A stretch of 64,000 nucleotides of DNA from Streptomyces sp. SM10. Lineage in GTDB: Bacteria; Actinomycetota; Actinomycetes; Streptomycetales; Streptomycetaceae. Within the stretch, counting starts at the first letter, position 1, and every line of letters starts with the position of its first letter. The translations under genes were made by a program, and so were the position numbers. The notes beneath the pieces are model-generated. The model searched no databases and was not told where the DNA came from. It worked only from the letters and a program-made list of their open reading frames with translations. This document shows, one piece after another, positions 54,081 to 64,000 of this stretch. The stretch is taken from the NCBI RefSeq assembly GCF_002910915.1, contig NZ_NEUF01000092.1, forward strand, positions 62,001 to 126,000, given 5' to 3'.

Positions 54081-54581
54081 ATGGCTGGTGAAGCGCGGGA
54101 GAATCTGACGTACGAGGCCTTCGGGCACGCCGTACGGGAGCTGGCGCAGACGGTCGCCGACGACGGCTACGAGCCGGATGTCGTGCTGAGCATCGCGCGC
54201 GGCGGCGTCTTCGTCGCCGGCGGTCTGGCGTACGCCCTGGACTGCAAGAACATCCATCTGGTGAACGTCGAGTTCTACACCGGGGTCGGGACCACGCTGG
54301 AGATGCCGGTCATGCTGGCGCCCGTTCCGAACACCATCGACTTCTCGCGGAAGAAGGTCCTCATCGCCGATGACGTCGCCGACACCGGAAAGACGCTGAA
54401 GCTGGTCCGTGATTTCTGCATCGACCACGTGGCCGAGGTGCGCAGCGCGGTCATCTACGAGAAGTCGCATTCGCTCGTGAAATGCGAGTACGTGTGGAAG
54501 AAGACCGACCAGTGGATCAACTTCCCGTGGAGCGTCGAGAAGCCCGTCGTGCGGCGTGAGGGCCAGGTCCTCGACTCGTAG
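54081..54581 (+). CDS. Purine-type phosphoribosyltransferase
   Basis: A 166-residue type I PRTase fold protein. The PRPP-binding loop KVLIADDVADTGKTLKLV (~residue 92-109) has the acidic pair and TGKT signature; the N-terminal VVLSIARGGVFVAGGLAYAL is the PPi loop. The hood and C-terminus (WKKTDQWINFPWS) match xanthine/hypoxanthine-type enzymes of actinobacteria. It probably salvages a purine base; the exact base is not determinable. Operon with dcd. Confidence 0.9.
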   Translation: MAGEARENLTYEAFGHAVRELAQTVADDGYEPDVVLSIARGGVFVAGGLAYALDCKNIHLVNVEFYTGVGTTLEMPVMLAPVPNTIDFSRKKVLIADDVADTGKTLKLVRDFCIDHVAEVRSAVIYEKSHSLVKCEYVWKKTDQWINFPWSVEKPVVRREGQVLDS

Positions 54582-54604
54582 GCACACGCGCGAGAGACAC
54601 AGGA

Positions 54605-54633
54605 GGGGCCCCGGTGCCGTGCACCGGGGCCCC
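54605..54633. terminator. Bidirectional hairpin between convergent genes
   Basis: GGGGCCCCGGTGC CGT GCACCGGGGCCCC followed by TTCTTCC, between the PRTase stop (54581) and the Yip1 stop (54651). Confidence 0.88.
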
Positions 54634-54650
54634 TTCTTCCGCGTACGGGA

Positions 54651-55577
54651 TCAGATCGTGCCGAGCTTGATGATCGAGAGCAGGGCGATCAGCTGGATCG
54701 CCGAGGCGCCCAGGGCCTTCGGCCACGGCAGGTCGTGGGACTTGCTCACCATCGAGGTGAACAGTGCTCCGGCGGCCAGCCAGGTGACCCAGCCGAGGAT
54801 CTGCACCAGGGAGTTCTCGCCGCCGAGGAACAGGGCGAAGACCAGCCGGGGCGCGTCCGTGATCGACATGATGAGCATCGACAGGCCGACGGTCGGCTGC
54901 CAGGAGCCCGTGCCGCCGAGCTGGCGGGCCAGGGTGTGGGTGACCGCACCGAGGACGAGGCCGCCGACGATGAAGCCGAGGCCCGTGAAGATCACGTACG
55001 GGGCGGCCGTGGAGACCTCCGCGTGGATCGCCTCGTCGCGTGCCTGGTCGAATCCGAAGAGGGCCAGCAGGCCGTAGACGAACGTGACGACGATCGCGGG
55101 GCCCCAGACGGGGTAGTCGCGCATCTGCCAGAACGTCGGTCCCGGCCGCATCACGATGCCGCTAAGCAGCTGCTTCCAGTGCAGCCGCGGCCCGGAGGGG
55201 TGCGACGGGGCCTGGCCGGCCTGGTAGGTGCTTCCGTCGCCGTACGGGTCCTCGTCGATGCTGAACGCCTGGGTGTGCCCCGGGGCGTTGGCGTACGGGT
55301 CCCGCTGCGACGGCTGGTGGTGCGGTTCGCCGAAGTACTCCGGTTCGCCGTGCCCGCCTGTGTGCCCGTTCCCACCCCCGTGTCCGTTGCCGCCGTGCCC
55401 GCCGCTGTACGGGGCGCCCTGGGGGCCGCCGTACGCTGCGCCGTTGCCTCCTGCCGGGGGCCACGACTGCCCGCCGTACGGCGGCGGTGATGCCTGCGCT
55501 CCGTACGGCTGTTGCTGCTGCGGGTGTTGTTGCGGTGTGCGGTTGTCCCGGCCGCGTCCGATCCTGAATCCAGCCAC
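54651..55577 (-). CDS. Yip1-family membrane protein with low-complexity N-terminus
   Basis: A 308-residue protein. Residues 1-~130 are disordered and rich in Gly, Pro, Gln, His and Tyr (QQHPQQQQPYGAQASPPPYG). The C-terminal half has about five transmembrane helices with the Yip1/YIF pattern (YPVWGPAIVVTFVYGLLALF ... LGFIVGGLVLGAVTHTLARQ). The function in bacteria is unknown. It converges on the PRTase gene. The ATG at 55577 gives MAGFRIGRGRDNRTP. Confidence 0.85.
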   Translation of the reverse strand: MAGFRIGRGRDNRTPQQHPQQQQPYGAQASPPPYGGQSWPPAGGNGAAYGGPQGAPYSGGHGGNGHGGGNGHTGGHGEPEYFGEPHHQPSQRDPYANAPGHTQAFSIDEDPYGDGSTYQAGQAPSHPSGPRLHWKQLLSGIVMRPGPTFWQMRDYPVWGPAIVVTFVYGLLALFGFDQARDEAIHAEVSTAAPYVIFTGLGFIVGGLVLGAVTHTLARQLGGTGSWQPTVGLSMLIMSITDAPRLVFALFLGGENSLVQILGWVTWLAAGALFTSMVSKSHDLPWPKALGASAIQLIALLSIIKLGTI

Positions 55578-55711
55578 ACATCGAACGTACCTGGTCCGCG
55601 CGGGTGCGGTGGGTGGGCCGGGGGAACACGGGTGCCATTGCTGCCTAGCTGTGACATCCCCTAGGGGAACCCCGGGGGGCCTGCCGTACCCCCTGAGCAG
55701 GGCCGGACATA

Positions 55712-55756
55712 CGGAAGCGGCCGGTCCTGCCCCCGAGGCAGGTCCGGCCGCTTCCG
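55712..55756. terminator. Long hairpin after the Fe-S oxidoreductase gene
   Basis: CGGAAGCGGCCGGTCCTGCC ... GGCAGGTCCGGCCGCTTCCG, 20-bp stem with one mismatch, 14 bp beyond the stop at 55770. Confidence 0.88.
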
Positions 55757-55769
55757 TGGGTGGAGACGG

Positions 55770-58037
55770 CTACTTGACGGGCTCCGGTTCCGGCTGGTCG
55801 GCCGTATCCGCGTCGTCCGCCGGGTCGGCAGGTGTCTTCACCGACTCCAGGAGCAGCTGCGAGACGTCGACCACCTGCACCGACTCCTTCGCCTGCCCGT
55901 CGTTCTTCTTGCCGTTGACCGAGTCGGTCAGCATGACGAGGCAGAACGGGCACGCGGTGGAGACGATGTCCGGGTTGAGCGAGAGGGCTTCGTCGACGCG
56001 CTCGTTGTTGACGCGCTTGCCGATCCGCTCCTCCATCCACATCCGGGCACCACCGGCGCCGCAGCAGAAGCCGCGTTCCTTGTGGCGGTGCATCTCCTCG
56101 TTCCGCAGACCCGGCACCTTGGCGATGATCTCGCGCGGAGGCGTGTAGATCTTGTTGTGACGGCCCAGGTAGCAGGGGTCGTGGTACGTGATCAGACCCT
56201 CGACCGGCGTCACCGGAATGAGCTTGCCCTCGTCCACCAGGTGCTGGAGCAGCTGGGTGTGGTGGATGACCTCGTACTCGCCGCCGAGCTGCGGGTACTC
56301 GTTCGCGATGGTGTTGAAGCAGTGCGGGCAGGTCGCGACGATCTTCTTCGTCGCCTTCGCCTTCTTGGTCGAGTCGTCGTCGTCATCCTCGCCGAACGCC
56401 ATGTTCAGCATGGCGACGTTCTCCTGGCCGAGCTGCTGGAACAGCGGCTCGTTGCCCAGGCGGCGGGCGGAGTCACCCGTGCACTTCTCGTCGCCGCCCA
56501 TGATCGCGAACTTGACGCCCGCGATGTGGAGGAGCTCCGCGAAGGCCTTCGTCGTCTTCTTGGCGCGGTCCTCGAGGGCGCCGGCGCAGCCGACCCAGTA
56601 CAGGTAGTCGATCTCGCTGAGGTCCTCGATGTCCTTGCCGACGATCGGGACCTCGAAGTCGACCTCCTTGGTCCACTCGACGCGCTGCTTCTTGGCGAGC
56701 CCCCAGGGGTTGCCCTTCTTCTCCAGGTTCTTGAGCATCGTGCCCGCCTCGGACGGGAACGCGGACTCGATCATCACCTGGTAGCGGCGCATGTCGACGA
56801 TGTGGTCGATGTGCTCGATGTCGACCGGGCACTGCTCGACGCAGGCGCCGCAGGTGGTGCAGGACCACAGCACGTCCGGGTCGATGACGCCGTTCTCCTC
56901 GGCGGTGCCGATGAGAGGGCGCTCCGCCTCGGCGAGGGCGGCCGCGGGGACGTCCTTGAGCTGCTCCTCGGTGGCCTTCTCGTTGCCCTCCATGTCCTTG
57001 CCGCCGCCGGCCAGCAGATACGGGGCCTTGGCGTGCGCGTGGTCGCGCAGGGACATGATCAGGAGCTTGGGGGAGAGAGGCTTCCCGGTGTTCCAGGCGG
57101 GGCACTGCGACTGGCAGCGGCCGCACTCGGTGCAGGTCGAGAAGTCGAGGAGGCCCTTCCAGGAGAACTGCTCGACCTGGGAGACACCGAAGGTGTCGTC
57201 CTCGCCCGGGTCCTCCCAGTCGATCTCCTTGCCGCCGCTGGTCATCGGCAGCAGTGCGCCGAGCGAGACGTCGCCGTCGGCGTTCCGCTTGAACCAGATG
57301 TTCGGGAAGGCCAGGAAGCGGTGCCAGGCGACACCCATGTCGGTCTTCAGGGCGACCGTGATCATCCAGATGAAGGAGGTCGCGATCTTCAGGCCGGCGA
57401 AGAAGTAGGTGAGGTTCTGGAGCGTGGAGATGTCCATGCCCTCGAGCCAGGAGACCACCGGGTACGAGATGAAGAACGACGACTCGTAGCTGGTGACGTG
57501 GTGCTGGGCGCCTTCGAGGGCGTGGAGCATGAAGATGCAGACGCCGACGATGAGGATGACGGCCTCGACGAAGTACGCCTGGCCGAAGTTGGAGCCGGCG
57601 AAGCGGGACTTGCGGCCCGGCTTGCCCGGCCTGCTGAGCTGGCGGATCACGATCAGGACCGCGATGCCGAGCACCGTCATCGTGCCGATGAACTCGACGA
57701 AGATGTTGTACGGCGCCCACTCGCCGACGATCGGCAGCAGCCAGTCGGCCTGGAACAGCTGGCCGATGGCGTTGACGATCGTCAGCAGCAGCGAGAAGAA
57801 GCCCACCGCCACGAACCAGTGCGCGACACCGACGACGCCCCAGCGGTTCATCCGGGTGTGGCCGAGGAACTCCTTGGCCACGGTGACGGTGCGCTGTACG
57901 GGTTCGTCGGTACGGGTGCCTGCGGGCACGTTCTGGCCGAGCCGCATGAAGGTGTAGATCTGCAGGAGGGCGCGGGCGAAAAGTGCCACGCCGACCACGA
58001 TCAGAACCAGCGACACGATGATCGCGGCGAGTTGCAT
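55770..58037 (-). CDS. Membrane-bound (Fe-S) heterodisulfide-reductase-like oxidoreductase
   Basis: A 755-residue electron-transfer protein. The N-terminal ~250 residues have five or six helices (MQLAAIIVSLVLIVVGVALF and a NarI-like region). Two 4Fe-4S motifs follow: CTECGRCQSQCPAWNTGKP (~298) and CTTCGACVEQCPVDIEH (~390). The C-terminal half has two CCG-type blocks, CPHCFNTIANEYPQLGG and HDPCYLGRHN...GFCCGAGGARMWMEE. Fused HdrD/GlpC-type proteins pass electrons to quinone or thiols; the donor is unknown. ATG 58037 has GAGGAG 8 bp upstream. Confidence 0.9.
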   Translation of the reverse strand: MQLAAIIVSLVLIVVGVALFARALLQIYTFMRLGQNVPAGTRTDEPVQRTVTVAKEFLGHTRMNRWGVVGVAHWFVAVGFFSLLLTIVNAIGQLFQADWLLPIVGEWAPYNIFVEFIGTMTVLGIAVLIVIRQLSRPGKPGRKSRFAGSNFGQAYFVEAVILIVGVCIFMLHALEGAQHHVTSYESSFFISYPVVSWLEGMDISTLQNLTYFFAGLKIATSFIWMITVALKTDMGVAWHRFLAFPNIWFKRNADGDVSLGALLPMTSGGKEIDWEDPGEDDTFGVSQVEQFSWKGLLDFSTCTECGRCQSQCPAWNTGKPLSPKLLIMSLRDHAHAKAPYLLAGGGKDMEGNEKATEEQLKDVPAAALAEAERPLIGTAEENGVIDPDVLWSCTTCGACVEQCPVDIEHIDHIVDMRRYQVMIESAFPSEAGTMLKNLEKKGNPWGLAKKQRVEWTKEVDFEVPIVGKDIEDLSEIDYLYWVGCAGALEDRAKKTTKAFAELLHIAGVKFAIMGGDEKCTGDSARRLGNEPLFQQLGQENVAMLNMAFGEDDDDDSTKKAKATKKIVATCPHCFNTIANEYPQLGGEYEVIHHTQLLQHLVDEGKLIPVTPVEGLITYHDPCYLGRHNKIYTPPREIIAKVPGLRNEEMHRHKERGFCCGAGGARMWMEERIGKRVNNERVDEALSLNPDIVSTACPFCLVMLTDSVNGKKNDGQAKESVQVVDVSQLLLESVKTPADPADDADTADQPEPEPVK

Positions 58038-58129
58038 TTGGGGGCTCCTCGGGCCTGCGAGGGTGGGATCCAGTGCGTACAAGCGATTACTAAGCAGTAA
58101 CTTAATCAGTCTGTGCTGACACTATCCAC

Positions 58130-58798
58130 TTATTCCGCCACGCTGTAGCCGGGCAGGCGGTGATCTGTGTCGCTCAGGTGAGCCTTCCCCGGAAGGCGTA
58201 GCCGGCGGAGTGCCGCATACGCAGGGATGCGTACGGATTCCGCCAGGATCGCCAGGTCGAGCCCCGTCCCATGATGCTCTGCGTAGTGCGCGTCGAGGAG
58301 GGCGGGTTCGTCCCAGGGCATCCCGGACCGGGCGCGGACCTGGGCCAGGCCGGTCAGGCCGGGGCGCAGCGCCTGCCGCCGGCGCCGGGCCCCAGGGCAG
58401 AGGAGGGCTGCCTCGTCGGAGGTGAGGGGCGGGGGGCCCACCAGGGAGAGCTCCCCCCGTACGACGTGGGGCAGTCGGGACAGCAGGTCGAGCCGGAGCC
58501 GGCGGGTGCGCAGCGAGCGCAGTTCGAAGGGGCGGCCGCCGAGGCCGATCCGGGTCTCGCGCCGCAGTGTGCCTCCCCCGGTGCGGGGCAGCCGGAGGGT
58601 GAGGGCCAGGGCGGCGAGGGCCAGTGCGGGTGCCGCCAGGAGCAGGAGGGCCGAGCCGAGCGCGAGGTCCAGGGTCCGCTTGGCGGTCACCGCCCCCAGT
58701 GCCCCGGCGATGCGGTCACAGGCCGTCGTGGCCCTGGCCACCACCGGTTCGGTGAGGCGTCGTGTCCTTCGTGCCGCAGTCTGCTTCGCGTTCCGCAT
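58130..58798 (-). CDS. Bacterial sugar transferase-like protein
   Basis: A 222-residue protein with the layout of undecaprenyl-phosphate sugar-1-phosphate transferases: one hydrophobic hairpin (LDLALGSALLLLAAPALALA), then the catalytic-domain remnants VVRGELSLVGPPPLTSDEAA and RPGLTGLAQVRARSGMPWDE. The usual long loop with the basic/acidic motif KFRTM is reduced to ELRSLRTRR, so activity may be altered. It stands alone. Start ATG 58798 (MRNAKQTAARRTRR); ribosome site weak. Confidence 0.7.
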   Translation of the reverse strand: MRNAKQTAARRTRRLTEPVVARATTACDRIAGALGAVTAKRTLDLALGSALLLLAAPALALAALALTLRLPRTGGGTLRRETRIGLGGRPFELRSLRTRRLRLDLLSRLPHVVRGELSLVGPPPLTSDEAALLCPGARRRRQALRPGLTGLAQVRARSGMPWDEPALLDAHYAEHHGTGLDLAILAESVRIPAYAALRRLRLPGKAHLSDTDHRLPGYSVAE

Positions 58799-59010
58799 TG
58801 CACCTGCCCCGGGATTGGCGAGTGGCGTTATGACCGACTCGATGCATTTTGTGACAGAACGATCCCACGGTGCGATGGTGGGTGGGGGTGTGTGACGTGG
58901 AGCGCATGCCGGGTGTCGCGGGCGAGAGTCCTTCCCGGTGAGGTGCCGGCGGGGGTTTGTGGTGCCCCCGCAGGGCAAAGTCCCTGGTCAATCGCGTGGT
59001 GAGCACATAA

Positions 59011-59031
59011 GTTGAGCGTAAGTGGCTCAGG
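59011..59031. promoter_or_regulatory. Imperfect second HAIR box
   Basis: GTTGAGC-N7-GCTCAGG keeps the core TTGAG/CTCA of the HspR operator with changed outer bases, ~50 bp upstream of the perfect one. Streptomyces dnaK promoters are known to carry more than one HAIR. Confidence 0.6.
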
Positions 59032-59062
59032 TCCTTTGACTCCGGGGTGGGTGTCATGCATC

Positions 59063-59083
59063 CTTGAGTCAGATCCACTCAAG
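59063..59083. promoter_or_regulatory. HAIR operator (HspR binding site)
   Basis: Perfect CTTGAGT-N7-ACTCAAG inverted repeat, 21 bp upstream of the dnaK ATG (GGAGG at 59092-59096). HspR, encoded by the fourth gene of this operon, represses here with DnaK as co-repressor in Streptomyces. Confidence 0.95.
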
Positions 59084-59086
59084 TAG

Positions 59087-61605
<2,519 letters not shown>

Positions 61606-61698
61606 CATTCCGTCCGACCACTGCGGTGAACACCGACGGGGCGTGCGGCCGGCCACGGGGCCGGCCGCACGGCCGATCGTCCGGGAGGAGGGACGTCG

Positions 61699-62892
61699 AT
61701 GAGCACGAAGGACTTCGTCGAGAAGGACTACTACAAGGTTCTCGGCGTCCCCAAGGACGCCACCGACGCCGAGGTCAAGAAGGCGTACCGGAAGCTCGCC
61801 CGCGAGTACCACCCGGACGCCAACAAGGGTGACGCCAAGGCCGAGGAGCGCTTCAAGGAGATCTCCGAGGCGAACGACGTCCTCGGTGACCCCAAGAAGC
61901 GCAAGGAGTACGACGAGGCGCGCGCCCTCTTCGGCAACGGAGGCTTCCGCGCGGGTCCCGGCGGTGCGGGCGGCAACTTCAACTTCGACCTGGGGGACCT
62001 CTTCGGAGGAGCCCCGGGCGGCGGCCAGACCGCCGGTGCCGGCGGGTTCGGCGGCGGCGGTGGCGGCGGCCTGGGCGATGTCTTCGGCGGACTGTTCAAC
62101 CGCGGCGGTGCGGGCACACGTGTCCAGCCCAGGCGCGGCCAGGACATCGAGTCCGAGGTGACGCTCAGCTTCACCGAGGCGGTCGACGGGGCCACGGTCC
62201 CGTTGCGGATGTCCAGCCAGGCCCCCTGCAAGGCGTGTTCGGGCACCGGCGACAAGAACGGCACCCCGAGGGTCTGCCCGACCTGTGTGGGCACCGGACA
62301 GGTGTCGCGCGGTACCGGCGGCGGATTCTCGCTGACCGACCCCTGCGTGGACTGCAAGGGCCGGGGCCTCATCGCCCAGGACCCCTGTGACGTCTGCAAG
62401 GGCAGCGGCCGGGCGAAGTCGGCCCGCACGATGCAGGTCAGGATCCCCGCGGGGGTGCTGGACGGCCAGCGGATCCGGCTGCGCGGCAAGGGCAGCCCGG
62501 GCGAGCGCGGCGGACCGGCCGGCGACCTCTACGTCGTCGTCCATGTCGACGCCCACCCGGTCTTCGGCCGCAAGGGCGACAACCTCACCGTCACCGTGCC
62601 CGTCACCTTCCCCGAGGCGGCCCTCGGCGGCGAGGTGAAGGTACCTACGCTCGGGGGGCCTCCGGTCACCCTGAAACTCCCGGCCGGTACCCCCAACGGA
62701 CGTACCATGCGGGCCCGGGGCAAGGGCGCCGTGCGCAAGGACGGCACCCGGGGCGACCTCCTGGTCACCGTCGAGGTGTCCGTGCCCACGGACCTCGGTG
62801 CGGACGCTCAGGACGCGCTGGAGGCCTATCGGAAGGCGACCGCGGGGGAGGACCCGCGGGCGGAGCTGTTCCAGGCTGCGAAGGGAGCTTGA
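61699..62892 (+). CDS. dnaJ: DnaJ, Hsp40 co-chaperone
   Basis: A 397-residue type I J protein. J domain with the HPD motif ([20 protein letters not shown]), a Gly/Phe-rich linker ([18 protein letters not shown]), a zinc domain with four C-x-x-C-x-G-x-G units ([32 protein letters not shown]), and two C-terminal beta domains. It stimulates DnaK ATPase and delivers substrates. GGGAGGAGGG lies upstream of the ATG. hspR starts 1 bp after its stop. Confidence 0.98.
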   Translation: MSTKDFVEKDYYKVLGVPKDATDAEVKKAYRKLAREYHPDANKGDAKAEERFKEISEANDVLGDPKKRKEYDEARALFGNGGFRAGPGGAGGNFNFDLGDLFGGAPGGGQTAGAGGFGGGGGGGLGDVFGGLFNRGGAGTRVQPRRGQDIESEVTLSFTEAVDGATVPLRMSSQAPCKACSGTGDKNGTPRVCPTCVGTGQVSRGTGGGFSLTDPCVDCKGRGLIAQDPCDVCKGSGRAKSARTMQVRIPAGVLDGQRIRLRGKGSPGERGGPAGDLYVVVHVDAHPVFGRKGDNLTVTVPVTFPEAALGGEVKVPTLGGPPVTLKLPAGTPNGRTMRARGKGAVRKDGTRGDLLVTVEVSVPTDLGADAQDALEAYRKATAGEDPRAELFQAAKGA

Positions 62893-62893
62893 G

Positions 62894-63340
62894 ATGGACG
62901 GCCGTCGGCGTAATCCGTACCAGCTGACCGACGAATCACCGGTCTACGTGATCTCGATCGCGGCCCAGCTCTCGGGCCTGCACCCGCAGACACTGCGTCA
63001 GTACGACCGGCTCGGCCTGGTCTCGCCCGACCGTACGGCCGGGCGCGGCCGGCGCTACTCGGCCCGTGACATCGAACTGCTGCGCACCGTGCAGCAGTTG
63101 TCGCAGGACGAGGGCATCAACCTCGCGGGCATCAAGCGCATCATCGAGCTGGAGAACCAGGTCGCCGCGCTCCAGCAGCGCGTCGCCGAGCTCTCGGCGG
63201 CGGTGGACGGCGCGGCGGTGGCCATGCAGCAGCGCGAGGCCCAGGTGCACGCCTCCTACCGGCGTGATCTGGTGCCGTACCAGGACGTGCAGCAGACGAG
63301 CGCGCTGGTGGTCTGGCGGCCGAAGAGGGCGAAGGACTGA
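62894..63340 (+). CDS. hspR: HspR, MerR-type heat-shock repressor
   Basis: A 148-residue repressor. MerR-type winged helix: VYVISIAAQLSGLHPQTLRQ YDRLGLVSPDRTAGRGRRYS, then RTVQQLSQDEGINLAGIKRI and a coiled coil (LENQVAALQQRVAELSAAVD). It binds the HAIR boxes upstream of dnaK and so autoregulates the operon. ATG 62894, one base after the dnaJ stop. C-terminal tail basic (WRPKRAKD). Confidence 0.96.
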   Translation: MDGRRRNPYQLTDESPVYVISIAAQLSGLHPQTLRQYDRLGLVSPDRTAGRGRRYSARDIELLRTVQQLSQDEGINLAGIKRIIELENQVAALQQRVAELSAAVDGAAVAMQQREAQVHASYRRDLVPYQDVQQTSALVVWRPKRAKD

Positions 63341-63358
63341 GGCGCGCCGCAGGCCGTA

Positions 63359-63398
63359 GGGGCCCGCTCCGGGGTTTCACACTCCGGGGGCGGGCCCC
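63359..63398. terminator. Hairpin after hspR
   Basis: GGGGCCCGCTCCGG ... CCGGGGGCGGGCCCC (one bulged base), ~20 bp after the hspR stop. It overlaps the 3' end of the convergent regulator gene (stop at 63377). Confidence 0.75.
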
Positions 63399-64000
63399 TT
63401 CGCCGTCGTTCCGGGTTCCTGGTCCGCGATGCCGGAACGCACGAGGAGCGCTCCCAGATGGGTGCGGCTGTGGGCGTCGAGCGTCTGCATCAGCTTGGAG
63501 ATGTGGGAGCGGCAGGTCCGGACACTGATGCCGAGCTCGCGGGCGACGACGTCGTCGACGTGGCCCTCGACGAGCAGACGGGCGATGGTCTGCTGGACGG
63601 CCGTGACGGGCGCCCCGGGGGCCGCGGTGGGCAACTGCTCGCTGTAGGGGGTCGCCTGCGCCCAGAGGACCTCGAAGACCCGGGTCAGATAGCGGACGAG
63701 GGCCGGATGGCGGATCTCCAGGGCCACTTCGTCCCCGGGGGCGGCCGGGATGTAGGCCACGGCGCGGTCGAACACGATGAGGCGGTCGACGGTCTGCTCG
63801 ACGGTCCTCACCTGGAGGTGGGCGGCCGGTATCTGCGCCACGTAGTCCCTGAGCCCGGGACTGTAGCGGGCGGGGTGCTGGTAGAGGTGTCTCAGCCGGG
63901 CGCCCGAGGCGATCGCGGAGCGGGCGTTGACCAGGCCCTGTTCCAGGTTGTGCGCGAGGCGGTTGCCGCCCGGCTGCGCGGTCAGGACCTCCTCGGTGGC
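63377..64000 (-). CDS. LuxR-type regulator (5' part outside window)
   Basis: The C-terminal 207 residues of a regulator; the frame is open to the right edge (ATEEVLTAQPGGNRLAHNLE, QGLVNARSAIASGARLRHLY QHPARYSPGLRDYV), so the start is outside. The middle resembles the TrmB/PLD-like sensor of streptomycete LuxR proteins (RTVEQTVDRLIVFDRAVAYI). The end is a LuxR helix-turn-helix with ARLLVEGHVDDVVARELGIS and VRTCRSHISKLMQTL. Convergent with hspR. Target unknown. Confidence 0.8.
   Translation of the reverse strand, partial: ATEEVLTAQPGGNRLAHNLEQGLVNARSAIASGARLRHLYQHPARYSPGLRDYVAQIPAAHLQVRTVEQTVDRLIVFDRAVAYIPAAPGDEVALEIRHPALVRYLTRVFEVLWAQATPYSEQLPTAAPGAPVTAVQQTIARLLVEGHVDDVVARELGISVRTCRSHISKLMQTLDAHSRTHLGALLVRSGIADQEPGTTAKGPAPGV

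Noticed and set aside
56082-58100. 672-codon plus-strand frame opposite the Fe-S oxidoreductase
   Set aside because: Shadow frame; repetitive Leu/Val/Asp/Glu/Arg/His composition and no ribosome site or motif.

Overview
The window is high-GC actinobacterial chromosome, almost certainly Streptomyces. The codon pattern is strongly GC3-biased, many genes start with GTG, rare TTA leucine codons sit in regulators, and the dnaK-grpE-dnaJ-hspR heat-shock operon is preceded by a perfect HspR operator (HAIR).

Left part (1-9.1 kb, all minus strand): a partial response regulator and a SpoIIE-type PP2C phosphatase, a DUF6243 small protein, a membrane protein plus NarL-type two-component system, the decayed 3' end of a berberine-bridge-type FAD oxidase, an alpha/beta-hydrolase-fold protein without a canonical catalytic triad, and a TPR-LuxR regulator. 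Potassium region (9.4-20.2 kb): micro-ORFs, then kdpF-kdpA-kdpB-kdpC, a hairpin, kdpE-kdpD, and on the opposite strand an orphan KdpF-like peptide followed by trkH-trkA. Next come a secreted three-repeat protein and two membrane proteins (21.2-24.3 kb).

Accessory biosynthetic region (24.6-36.9 kb): about twelve genes, mostly one leftward set with overlapping stop/start codons. They encode a flavin reductase, dihydroorotase/hydantoinase, acyl-CoA-dehydrogenase-like flavoprotein, PrpF isomerase, asparagine synthetase, two cupins, EamA exporter, cysteine-synthase-like enzyme and serine acetyltransferase. A divergent pair encodes a 4-OT tautomerase and a degenerate ATP-grasp protein. There is no NRPS or PKS. 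Beside it lie a secreted 24-residue tandem-repeat peptide and a large SARP/NB-ARC/TPR regulator with two TTA codons, so the set looks like an uncharacterised small-molecule cluster under bldA-type control.

Integration array (41.3-53.0 kb, with outliers at 9.4, 20.6 and 24.4 kb): a complete tRNA-Gly(CCC) gene at 52948-53021 is preceded by five clear direct-repeat copies of its 3' half, four of them carrying the adjacent terminator hairpin as well. They cut the region into modules: a ribbon-helix-helix-like protein plus 258-aa partner (1.5 kb), an RHS polymorphic toxin with a 1-nt frameshift plus DUF6193 protein (6 kb), and a Phd-like/toxin pair plus an IS481 insertion (2.7 kb). No integrase gene is visible. 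The best reading is serial accretion of tRNA-integrating elements that lost or never carried an integrase, retained by addiction or immunity-type cargo.

Right part (53.2-64 kb) is conserved core: a zinc-ribbon protein, dcd, a phosphoribosyltransferase, a Yip1 protein, a membrane-bound Fe-S oxidoreductase, a sugar transferase, dnaK-grpE-dnaJ-hspR and a partial LuxR-type regulator.
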